A model generated the notes under the pieces. It was not told where the DNA came from, ran no database searches, and saw only the letters and a list, made by a program, of their open reading frames with translations. From the NCBI GenBank assembly GCA_963682005.1, contig OY820914.1, positions 3,100,001 through 3,164,000 of the forward strand: 64,000 bases of DNA, read 5' to 3'. Both the position numbers and the translations under genes were made by a program. Origin of the DNA: CAIYUC01 sp963682005. Its GTDB lineage: Bacteria > Bacteroidota > Bacteroidia > Bacteroidales > FEN-979. The number at the start of each line of letters is the position of its first letter. The first letter of the stretch is position 1. Shown piece by piece: positions 28,658-37,400 of the stretch.

Positions 28658-31600
28658 ATGAAAACCACCAGACTATTTACCGTATTATTTACGGTTATTT
28701 TATTTTTGAGCTTCAGCTACAGAAGTGAAGCCCAATACAGCATTACAGCCGGCGGGACAAATTATACCCAGGATTTTACATCGCTGGGAACTGCAGCCGG
28801 AACCTGGGCTGATAATACAACCCTCACCGGATGGTATGCAAGAACAGACAATACAGCCTCGATCGCTACCATCGGCGTTAATACAGGTTCGACAACGACT
28901 GCCGGATTGTATTCCTTCGGTGTTGCCGGTACAAATCCTTTAACTGACAGGGCCTTGGGTTATGCACCGTCCAATGCTTATTTTGGTGCATCAGGCGTTG
29001 GAAAGGGATATATAGGATGGAGGCTTGTCAACAATGCTTCCGGAACAATCTCTTCCATCACCGTTACCTGGACTGGTGAACAGTACAGGAAGGAGAACAA
29101 TGCAAGTGCTCAACTGCTGAAACTATACTACCAGACCGGTGCTACAGTCACCAGTCTTGTAACAGGAACCTGGTCGGATGCTTCTTCTGCCTTTACTTCT
29201 CCGATCATTGGTGCTACTGCGGCTGCTATCCTTGATGGCAATCTGCCTGCAAACAGGGTGGCAAATATCACCGTAACTATTCCGGTAACCATTCCAGTCG
29301 GCACAGAGATCATGCTGCGCTGGGAAGATCTGAATGATGTCGGCAATGACCATTTGCTTGCGATCGATGATGTTACGGTAAATGCTACCATTTCAGGTGC
29401 TTTGACACCTCCTACACTTGTTGCGGATGCCACCAATAATGATGTGGATCATAGTATGGACATCACGTTTACTGATGATCCGGCATGGAGGTCAGTCGTT
29501 ACTGCTGTAAAAGTCAACAATACTGCTCTCGCTGCCGGTGACTATTCACTTACAGCCGGTAATCTCCAGTTGATCCCATCAAATCTGAATACCCTCCTTA
29601 CAACAGCGGGGTCAAAAACCGTCTCCATCGAAGCTACTGGTTACAACGCAACTGCAGTTGTTCAGCAGATCAATGTCGGTGCCATATCTGCAGCAACTTC
29701 CACAGCCACGATCAACCTGCCGCTTATGGTAGGAGTCACCCGGACTGTTTCAGTTCGTGCATATGACCAATACCTTAATCCTATTTCCGGTTATGTATTC
29801 AAATATGATGCTGCGGTAACAAACAACGATGCAACTACAGCTGAATCATATACGGTTGACGGGTCTGCAGTAACGGCCACCGTATCAGATGTCAGTCTTG
29901 TGACACCTACAAGCGCCGCAGGTCTTGCAACATTCCCGATTATTATTCCGGCCACCGTCGATGCAAATGATGGGATCAGCGTGCAGGTTCAGGAAAGCGA
30001 TGGTGCTACAAACATCTCAACAGCGTTTTCATATTATAAGACACCGCCCCAGATCACACTTACAGGATCTGATCCTACAAGTAACTGGTTTAACCAGAAT
30101 ACCCTGAACAACATTCTTTACAGCATTAAAGTAGATGTCGCGAATGATGGTGTAACGCTGAATCAACTTGCTGCTACACTTAGCGGTACTTATCTTGCCG
30201 CCGACATTGCCACAGGCGGGATAAAACTCAGGTATTCCACCAACAGCACACTGGAAACAGCCGATGCAACAATCGGTACACTAAGTTCTGCAAGCACCGG
30301 GACCGGTGAAGTCCTAACTTTTACAGGAATGACCCAGGCATTTATCGTCGGGACATCTTATCTTTTCATCACCGCAGATATTGCACTTACAGCAACAATA
30401 AATAATACAATTTCCGGAAAGGTAACCGCAAACAGCGATCTGTCATTTACAAATACCCCGACATTTTCAGGAGGCGTATTCCCGGACGGGAATTCACATA
30501 CGATCATAGGTGCCGTGACCATGACAGAGCTTGTTGTTCCGAAATACATTGGAGCCAAGACAGCTGCCAGCACCAATAACACACGTACTCCTTTTGCTGT
30601 TTGCCTCAGGATTGAAAACCTGCTTCCGGCTACAACGTATGATGTAAACGTCGGTGTTGCTCTTGTGACCGAGGCTGCAACCGTATTTGGCGCCGGAAAT
30701 AAATGGGCAGCCGGAGCCTATGGTACCTCAAACATCACCAACGCTTTCACAACTGATGCAACCGGGAATAGCGGACTATTCTGGCTCTACATTCAACCTA
30801 CCGGAAATGCAACACGATTTGATGCAGGTCAGGTTCATAACCTCAGGCTTAGCTATGCTGTTGCAGGTGGTGCTATTCCAAGCGTACCGGCATTTGTTGG
30901 GACAAAAACCATAACTGCACTGGATGTCGCGACCACTGCAAGAACGATTGAAACTACAGATGATGGCGCATTCTTTAAAGGAACTTCAAGCTACCAGGCT
31001 TCTGGCAAATTTGTTCTTCTCTTTGACAATGCTGAAGGAACAGGTGATCCTTTATTTTCCTACCAGATACGCACGTTGGCACCGTTCCAGCCCTCCTATT
31101 CTGAACTTCCCGGATCCATCGACAGTGTTTACAGGCAACTCCCTGTTGGTATAATGGGGGATTATCCGGCAGTTATTCCAATCGGTGCCAATAATCCGAA
31201 TGGTGTGAGAAGGATCGAAGCCAGAAATGCCGACAATACCCTTTATGGATTCAATACATCTGCAGACGGTATCTGGCCGAATGGCACGAACACCACAACC
31301 ATTCTGAGAAGAGAAGTTGCAAAGATCGATTCAGTATCTGCACCATTGGTTCCGCCGGCTGTGAAAGAGCTTAACCTGACCCTTTTCCTGGAAGGATTTT
31401 ATGATGCAGCAGGCGGCGTGATGAACAAAGCCCAGGACGTGAATCCGGATGATTACACCCAGTTTGATAAATTCCCGGGAACGGTAGTTGATACGATCAG
31501 CGTGATCCTTGCAAACCCGACAGATCCATGGGAATATGTTTACCAGGCTCATGGCGTCAACCTTAATAAGGACGGAAGTGTATCACTTACAGTGCCCTCA

Positions 31601-32053
31601 TCCTTGTCCGGAACCTATTATGTTGTGATAAAGCACCGCCAGACCGTGGAGACCTGGAGTAACATGCCGCTCGATTTTTCTTCAAGCCCGGTTTCTCATA
31701 ACTTCACCACTTCTGGTCAGCAGGCATTCGGCATGAACATGCAATATCTGGGTTCAGGAGTATTCGGCTTATACGGTGGCGAAATCACAAGCATGACCGG
31801 CGGTCAGGATGGTTACATTGATATTTTTGATAACAATGATGTCTTCAATTTCTCGCAGACGGCTGCTTTTGGCTATATCCTGGAGGATCTGACCGGCTTT
31901 TCACCGGCAGGAGGCACAGGCCCTGACGGCTTCGTGGATATCTTTGACATGGCCCTTGTATTCAATAATATGCAAATGGCGATCGGGATGAATACACCTC
32001 CGGCCCCCATGAAGAAAAAGGGCGTTCATCCTTCAAACCAGACTGTAAAATAA
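28658..32053 (+). CDS. Secreted multidomain protein with Shr-type (DUF1533-like) domain and dockerin-like tail
   Basis: This 1131-residue protein has a signal peptide (about 1-25, ending YRSEAQ). Residues about 26-245 resemble the beta-sandwich N-terminal domains of Bacteroidota secreted proteins (YTQDFTSLGT, WYARTDN, GWRLVNNASG, LAIDDVTVNA). Residues about 250-340 look like a DUF1533/Shr heme-interaction type domain (DDPAWRSVVTAVKVNN, LAAGDYSLTAG, TTAGSKTVSIEATGY). In that family such domains occur in haemoprotein receptors but also in many unrelated surface proteins, so heme binding is only a possibility. Beta-rich regions fill 345-900. Residues about 905-1131 are the dockerin-like module (LNLTLFLEGFYD, MNKAQD, VIKHRQTVETWS). 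Its first loop is GEITSMTGGQDGYIDIFD, and its second loop carries an insertion (DLTGFSPAGGTGPDGFVDIFD). No T9SS tail is present. Confidence 0.8.
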   Translation: MKTTRLFTVLFTVILFLSFSYRSEAQYSITAGGTNYTQDFTSLGTAAGTWADNTTLTGWYARTDNTASIATIGVNTGSTTTAGLYSFGVAGTNPLTDRALGYAPSNAYFGASGVGKGYIGWRLVNNASGTISSITVTWTGEQYRKENNASAQLLKLYYQTGATVTSLVTGTWSDASSAFTSPIIGATAAAILDGNLPANRVANITVTIPVTIPVGTEIMLRWEDLNDVGNDHLLAIDDVTVNATISGALTPPTLVADATNNDVDHSMDITFTDDPAWRSVVTAVKVNNTALAAGDYSLTAGNLQLIPSNLNTLLTTAGSKTVSIEATGYNATAVVQQINVGAISAATSTATINLPLMVGVTRTVSVRAYDQYLNPISGYVFKYDAAVTNNDATTAESYTVDGSAVTATVSDVSLVTPTSAAGLATFPIIIPATVDANDGISVQVQESDGATNISTAFSYYKTPPQITLTGSDPTSNWFNQNTLNNILYSIKVDVANDGVTLNQLAATLSGTYLAADIATGGIKLRYSTNSTLETADATIGTLSSASTGTGEVLTFTGMTQAFIVGTSYLFITADIALTATINNTISGKVTANSDLSFTNTPTFSGGVFPDGNSHTIIGAVTMTELVVPKYIGAKTAASTNNTRTPFAVCLRIENLLPATTYDVNVGVALVTEAATVFGAGNKWAAGAYGTSNITNAFTTDATGNSGLFWLYIQPTGNATRFDAGQVHNLRLSYAVAGGAIPSVPAFVGTKTITALDVATTARTIETTDDGAFFKGTSSYQASGKFVLLFDNAEGTGDPLFSYQIRTLAPFQPSYSELPGSIDSVYRQLPVGIMGDYPAVIPIGANNPNGVRRIEARNADNTLYGFNTSADGIWPNGTNTTTILRREVAKIDSVSAPLVPPAVKELNLTLFLEGFYDAAGGVMNKAQDVNPDDYTQFDKFPGTVVDTISVILANPTDPWEYVYQAHGVNLNKDGSVSLTVPSSLSGTYYVVIKHRQTVETWSNMPLDFSSSPVSHNFTTSGQQAFGMNMQYLGSGVFGLYGGEITSMTGGQDGYIDIFDNNDVFNFSQTAAFGYILEDLTGFSPAGGTGPDGFVDIFDMALVFNNMQMAIGMNTPPAPMKKKGVHPSNQTVK

Positions 32054-32081
32054 ATTCATAATTCCCGAAAGGGTATTTTCG

Positions 32082-32113
32082 AAAGGGGCACGGGATTTTC
32101 CGCTGCCCCTTTT
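32082..32113 (+). terminator. Intrinsic terminator
   Basis: A 9-bp stem AAAGGGGCA/TGCCCCTTT with a 13-base loop is followed by a T-rich tract. It lies 29 bases after the stop of the 1131-residue protein gene. Confidence 0.8.
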
Positions 32114-32133
32114 ATTTTTATATCCAATTTATC

Positions 32134-32190
32134 CAGGCAACAGGCAATAGGCAACAGGCAATAGGCAATAGGCAATAGGCAATAGGCAAT
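32134..32190. repeat. Heptamer tandem repeat GGCAATA/GGCAACA
   Basis: About eight copies of a 7-base unit, mostly GGCAATA, stand in the gap between the 1131-residue protein gene and the TPR-HTH gene. The same unit forms a second array at 39689-39775. The period is 7 bases, so it is not a coding repeat. Confidence 0.85.
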
Positions 32191-32199
32191 CCTCTATTC

Positions 32200-32289
32200 T
32201 CCGACCTCCGACCTCCGACCTCCGACCTCTGACCTCCGACCTCCGACCTCCGACCTCCGACCTCCGACCTCCGACCTCCGACCTCCGAC
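32200..32289. repeat. Heptamer tandem repeat ACCTCCG
   Basis: About twelve copies of ACCTCCG, one with a T for C, follow ten bases after the GGCAATA array. Behind the array (32290-32379) lies a possible -7 box, TATCTTTA at 32345-32352, one mismatch from TAnnTTTG, for the downstream gene. No -33 element is apparent. Confidence 0.85.
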
Positions 32290-32379
32290 TCCCGTCCTCA
32301 TCCTAATAATTCCCCAGCAAATTATCCCGGATAATATTCTTTCGTATCTTTACAACATTCTTACAGCCGTTACCTGTAT

Positions 32380-34107
32380 ATGAAGAATTCTACAGTTTCT
32401 GCGTTTCTGGTAATCATCCTGTTATTAGCCTGGGATGGCAAAGCCCAGGAAATGAGAAAAATTGACAGCCTGAGGAATTCATTGGCCCGGACTACTGACC
32501 CCAAAGTCAAGGTCTGGACCCTCCTTGAATTATCACATCAATATTTTTTAAAGGATTTTAGTAAGTCCATGGAGTACGCAAAAAAAGCGTCAGCTCATGC
32601 AATGGAATCAGGATTTAATCTTGAATATGTACAGGCAATGCTGCAAATCACCGACCTCTACCTGACCAATTCTGACTATTCGCTTGCCCTGGAGTATGCT
32701 TACAAAGCAAAAGAAATGGCCGAGAACATAAAAGCGTACAAGGAAGAAGCCTCCTCACTGGATGCTATTGGGTCTGTTTATGAGGATTTCGGGGATAATG
32801 ATAAAAGTTCCGAACTTTACTTTCAGTGCCTTGCAGTTTATGAAAAGTTGGGTGATAAATGGGGTATCGCCCATACCAAAAGCAGGATCGGGGTTTTATT
32901 CTACAAGGATAAGAATTATTCTCATGCTCTCCTTTATTTTAACCAGTCACTAAAAATGCTTCGGGAAATCCGGGACAGTGTTTCAATTTCCGGGACAATG
33001 ACGAGCATCGCGTTGGTTTACATCGATCTTCATGATAATGATCAGGCATTTCGTTTCCTGAATGAAGCCTATACTATTGCCAAAAACGTACATGATGTAA
33101 GAAGGGAATACCTTGCATCCAAGAACCTTGGAAGCCTGTACATGAAACTGAACCTTTATAATGAAGCAAAACAATACTTTCAAACAGCCCTGGATATTTG
33201 CACGACGTTGAATAATTATTTGCGTGTTGCCAGGTGCCAGATCAATTTCAGTGAGCTCTACCTGAAGATTAAGGATCATGCAGAGTCGATGCGTTATGCC
33301 GGACTGGCGCTGGACGGAGGTCTGAAATTCGGATTTCCGGATATCAATTATGAAGCCTCAAAGTTACTCCAGCAGAACTATATTGAATTGAAGGACAGTT
33401 CAAAAGCGTATCAATATGCGCTTATCGGAGACCATTGGAAAGATAGCCTGAATGCCCGTGAGAATAAAAAAACACTGACAAAGCTTGAGCTTCAGTACCA
33501 GTATGAGAAAAAGGATTCTGCCAATAAGATCAGACAGCAGCGTAAAGATTTTTTCATCATCCTGATACTCATAATCCTGGGAGCCGGCCTGATCATAACA
33601 TTTTTATTCTGGACCCGGCAGAAAATAAAAATGAAGAATTCCCTTCTGACAAAACAAGCACTGGAGAAAGAATTGGATTATAAGAACAAAGAACTGGTTT
33701 TGAATGTAATGTCAGTCATGAAGAAAAATGAGCTAATGGCGGACATCTGCACAAAACTTCTGAAAATGGAAAAAGAAGCGGCCAATGAAGAGACGAAGAA
33801 TATGATCAGGCAAATTTCCTCTTACCTCCAGAAGAACCAGGAAGAGGAAATATTAAAGGAGTTTTCATTGAGGTTCAAGGATGTGCACAATGATTTTTAT
33901 AATAAGCTACTGGATAAATTCCCGGGACTTACTCCCAGTGATTTGCGTTTATGCGCCTTTCTACGGTTAAATATGTCATCAAAAGAAATTGCCGAACTCA
34001 CCGGGCAACGTATTGCAACCCTCGAAAATGCCCGATACCGGTTAAGGCAGAAACTGAACATCACCAATTCGGATGTCAATCTTGTAACTTTTCTTTCCCA
34101 GTTCTGA
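32380..34107 (+). CDS. Membrane-anchored TPR protein with C-terminal HTH domain
   Basis: This 575-residue protein starts with a signal peptide or anchor (about 1-22, LVIILLLAWDGKAQ). Residues about 30-350 carry six or seven tetratricopeptide repeats (for example LDAIGSVYEDFGDNDKSSELYF, ASKNLGSLYMKLNLYNEAKQYF). A hydrophobic membrane segment follows (about 390-410, FFIILILIILGAGLIITFLF). A charged coiled-coil region (about 411-520) leads to a LuxR/GerE-like helix-turn-helix at about 525-575 (LTPSDLRLCAFLRLNMSSKE, LENARYRLRQKL). The predicted topology puts the TPRs in the periplasm and the HTH in the cytoplasm. Such proteins recur in Bacteroidota and are thought to be regulators that sense envelope signals, though direct evidence is sparse. 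It lies between surface-protein genes and is preceded by heptamer repeats, so control of a neighbour is plausible but unproven. Confidence 0.82.
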   Translation: MKNSTVSAFLVIILLLAWDGKAQEMRKIDSLRNSLARTTDPKVKVWTLLELSHQYFLKDFSKSMEYAKKASAHAMESGFNLEYVQAMLQITDLYLTNSDYSLALEYAYKAKEMAENIKAYKEEASSLDAIGSVYEDFGDNDKSSELYFQCLAVYEKLGDKWGIAHTKSRIGVLFYKDKNYSHALLYFNQSLKMLREIRDSVSISGTMTSIALVYIDLHDNDQAFRFLNEAYTIAKNVHDVRREYLASKNLGSLYMKLNLYNEAKQYFQTALDICTTLNNYLRVARCQINFSELYLKIKDHAESMRYAGLALDGGLKFGFPDINYEASKLLQQNYIELKDSSKAYQYALIGDHWKDSLNARENKKTLTKLELQYQYEKKDSANKIRQQRKDFFIILILIILGAGLIITFLFWTRQKIKMKNSLLTKQALEKELDYKNKELVLNVMSVMKKNELMADICTKLLKMEKEAANEETKNMIRQISSYLQKNQEEEILKEFSLRFKDVHNDFYNKLLDKFPGLTPSDLRLCAFLRLNMSSKEIAELTGQRIATLENARYRLRQKLNITNSDVNLVTFLSQF

Positions 34108-34284
34108 TAACATTCACAGGATCAGATTAATTTCATTTTCTTACAGCCCATCACCCGCTACTGCACAGGTAAAATAGAGGGTGATTTTCCCATCTGTTGA
34201 GGTTTAATCGGGGTCGGTTTTTTGGAAAACGGAGTTTCTGTAGTGACATTTGCCGTGATTTAATTTTCGCACATTTTATTGCCC

Positions 34285-34470
34285 ATGACAAAAAAGAAAA
34301 TTCCGGGAAAACAGGCTGAGGAGTTAAAACCCATTGATTTCAAAGCAGAGATCGATCAGTATCTGAACCAAACCCGGCTCAGAGACCGGATCATGAAGGA
34401 AATGATCAAAAAACTGGAAAAAACCGATACTCCAGATAAAAGCAAACCAAAAAAGAAAAAGAACACTTAA
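34285..34470 (+). CDS. Small lysine-rich hypothetical protein
   Basis: This 61-residue frame starts MTKKKIPGKQAEELKPIDFK and ends in a strongly basic tail (KPKKKKN). It has no signal peptide, so the product would be cytoplasmic. The middle (EIDQYLNQTRLRDRIMKEMI) should be helical. The ATG at 34285 is preferred over the in-frame TTG at 34279. It lies 17 bases upstream of the 1688-residue protein gene and 177 bases after the TPR-HTH gene, so it may share a transcript with the former. I do not recognise a family. Nucleic-acid binding would fit the charge but is a guess. Confidence 0.5.
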   Translation: MTKKKIPGKQAEELKPIDFKAEIDQYLNQTRLRDRIMKEMIKKLEKTDTPDKSKPKKKKNT

Positions 34471-34487
34471 CCATTAAAAGAGATCTT

Positions 34488-37400
34488 ATGAGAAAATTAT
34501 CTATCATCTTTATGCTGGCTGTTGTTTCAGCACTTTCAAGCTTCGGACAGTTGTCAGGGCCGAAAATAATCGGTTCAGGCGGAGATTTCCCGACTCTTAC
34601 AGCGGCAATTGCGGCGCTGAACACGCAGGGTGTGGGAACAGGCGGAGTAACATTCAATATTCCCGCCGGCTATACAGAAACCTTTACCGACAGATTGAAT
34701 GGCACGATCTATACCAATACAAGTACAGTGGACAAGCCGATCATTTTCCAGAAATCCGGCGAAGGGGTCAACCCGAAAATTACGGCACCTCCGGGCTCAA
34801 CACTTAATGCAGATTATATAATCTGTATCGGTGGTACAGATTATATCACCTTCGACGGGATCGACCTCCAGGAAAATCCGGCCAACCTGAACCCAACAAC
34901 ACAGATGGAATGGGGATTTGCAGTCCTCCGTGCTTTTGTAAGCGCCGGGGTTTATGATGGAAGCCAGCATGTAACGATCAGGAACTGCAGCATTTCACTG
35001 ACGAGAACATACACATCTACCGTAGGGATCTATTCATTCCGGTCGCTATACACGGCCCCGCAAACGGCCATCACAGTAACGAATCCTGAGGGTGCGAATT
35101 CCTATAATTCCTTCTATAACAATACGATTACCAACGTCAACGCAGGAATGTATTTTTATGGTTCGGTCAATGCAGCCGCTTATGACCTGAACAACCAGAT
35201 CGGGACCTCAGCGGGTGGAAACACGATAACAAATTACGGGGCAGCTACCGGTACGGCAACCGGGATTTATGTTCAATACAATACCAACCTTACTGTTGCT
35301 AATAATAATATCAACGGCAGTGTTCCCACCCCAACCTGTTATGGAATGAATTTTCAATCCACAACAAATGCTACTGTGGATATTTCAGGGAATACGATCA
35401 GCATACAGTTCGCTCCTGCAGCTGGTACAGGGGGATTCTACGCGATAAATGATGCCATGGGGACTTCAAGCACAACCAACACGATAAGTATTCATGATAA
35501 CCTGATTACAGGATGTACATATGCGAACGCAACCACCGGCACATTGTACTATATGAATATCGGCCATGGCGGTCCAGACGTCAGGATTTATAATAATACC
35601 ATTTCGAATAATACCCTTACCCGAAATTCAAATTCCTCATCGACCACTTACTATTTTTACAATAATGCCTTTCCTTCGACAAAGGGAACCGGCAACTATT
35701 ATGGTAATTCCATTTCAAACAATACTTATACGCAAAACGGATCGGGTGCTGCAACTACCTATTTTATGTACGTTAGTCTGCAGTGCAATACATTGAATTG
35801 TTATAATAATGTGGTGGACAACAATACAGCAAATGTCTCAGGCACCATTTACGGGATTTATTGTAATCCAACACAAACACTTCAAAAGAACATTTATGGA
35901 AACTCAGTGACCAATTTAACAGGAAATACAAATACTTCCCCAATTTATGGTCTGTATATATCCGGTGGAACTTCGTCAAACTATGACATTCATCATAATA
36001 AAATCCAAAATATAACGAACAATACCGGTACTTCTACACAGGCTATTTCCGGTCTCTATCTTGGCTCCGGTAATTCGGCAGGAAATATTAATGTCTACAA
36101 CAATGTGATCGGGGATCTGAAAGCCCCGAATTCAAACAGCACAATCGCCATATACGGGATCTATATGTTTCCTTATATGGTTACGTCCGTCGGGCTATAC
36201 AACAATACCATTTACCTGAATGCAAGTTCCGGCGCGGCAAATTTTGGAACATATGGTATATATCTTCCCAAAATAGGAACCAGTGTCTATTCATTAAGCC
36301 TGAGAAATAATATTGTTGATAATATTTCAACTCCGAATGGAACAGGGAAAACTGTCGTATTGTTGACAGATACCCTCAACTTTCCTTTCTTAGCCTCCAC
36401 CTCCAATAATAACTGCCTGTTTGCAGGAACACCTTCCGGTTCCAGGCTGATCTATTCCGACGGAACGAATAATGATCAGACCATCACAGCCTACAAAGCA
36501 AGGTTCAATCCAAGGGAAAACAGCTCATTATCAGAGAACCCGCCTTTCATTGCAAGTACAACACCTGTTAATCTTCATATCAGTTCAACCACTCCGACTC
36601 AATGTGAAAGCGGCGGAGCAACCGTTTCGACCCCTGTCAGTGTTACAACGGATTATGATAACGATGCAAGGTACCCGAACAGCGGGTATCCGAATGATGT
36701 GAATTATCCTGCAACAGCGCCTGACATCGGCGCAGACGAATTCGGCGGCCGTCCATTCGATACAATGGCCCCCCTCATTGTTTATTCTCCGCTCTTAAAC
36801 ACATCAGTAACCACAGGAAGGACCCTTATTGCGACCATCACTGACCCGCGGGGAGTGCCTGTTTCCGGTATCGGACTGCCAAGGATCTCCTGGAAAAAGA
36901 ATTACAATGGTGCATGGACCTTCGTCCAGGCTAACAGTAATGGTAACAGCCAATACGCTTTTACTTTCGGGAATGGTGTTTCAGTCGGAGATACAGTTTA
37001 TTATTTTGTCGTGGCACAGGATAATTATTTGCCTGCCAACGTCGGATCTGTTCCTAACACCGGGGCCAGCGGGTTTTCTGCCAATCCCCCGTCCGTGGTT
37101 ACCCCTCCTTCAAATGCATACAGTTATGTGATCATACCGAGCATCTGTGGAACATTCACTGTCGGGGTCGGCCAGCATTATCCGACATTGAGCGCTGCCA
37201 TCAGCGATATCAACGGAAAAGAGATCACATGTCCGACTACGCTTCTCTTAACGGATGCAGAATATTCGTCATCAGAAACCTTCCCAATCACCTTGAATGC
37301 CAACCTGGGAAGCAATCCGACCAACACCCTGACCATCAAACCGAACACGGAAGCCAGCCCATTCATCCATGGTTCCAGTGCCAGTGGTATCCTGACGATC

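Noticed and set aside
28408..28728. 106-codon + strand frame
   Set aside because: It is made from two inverted repeats and overlaps the start and signal peptide of the 28658 gene in another frame.
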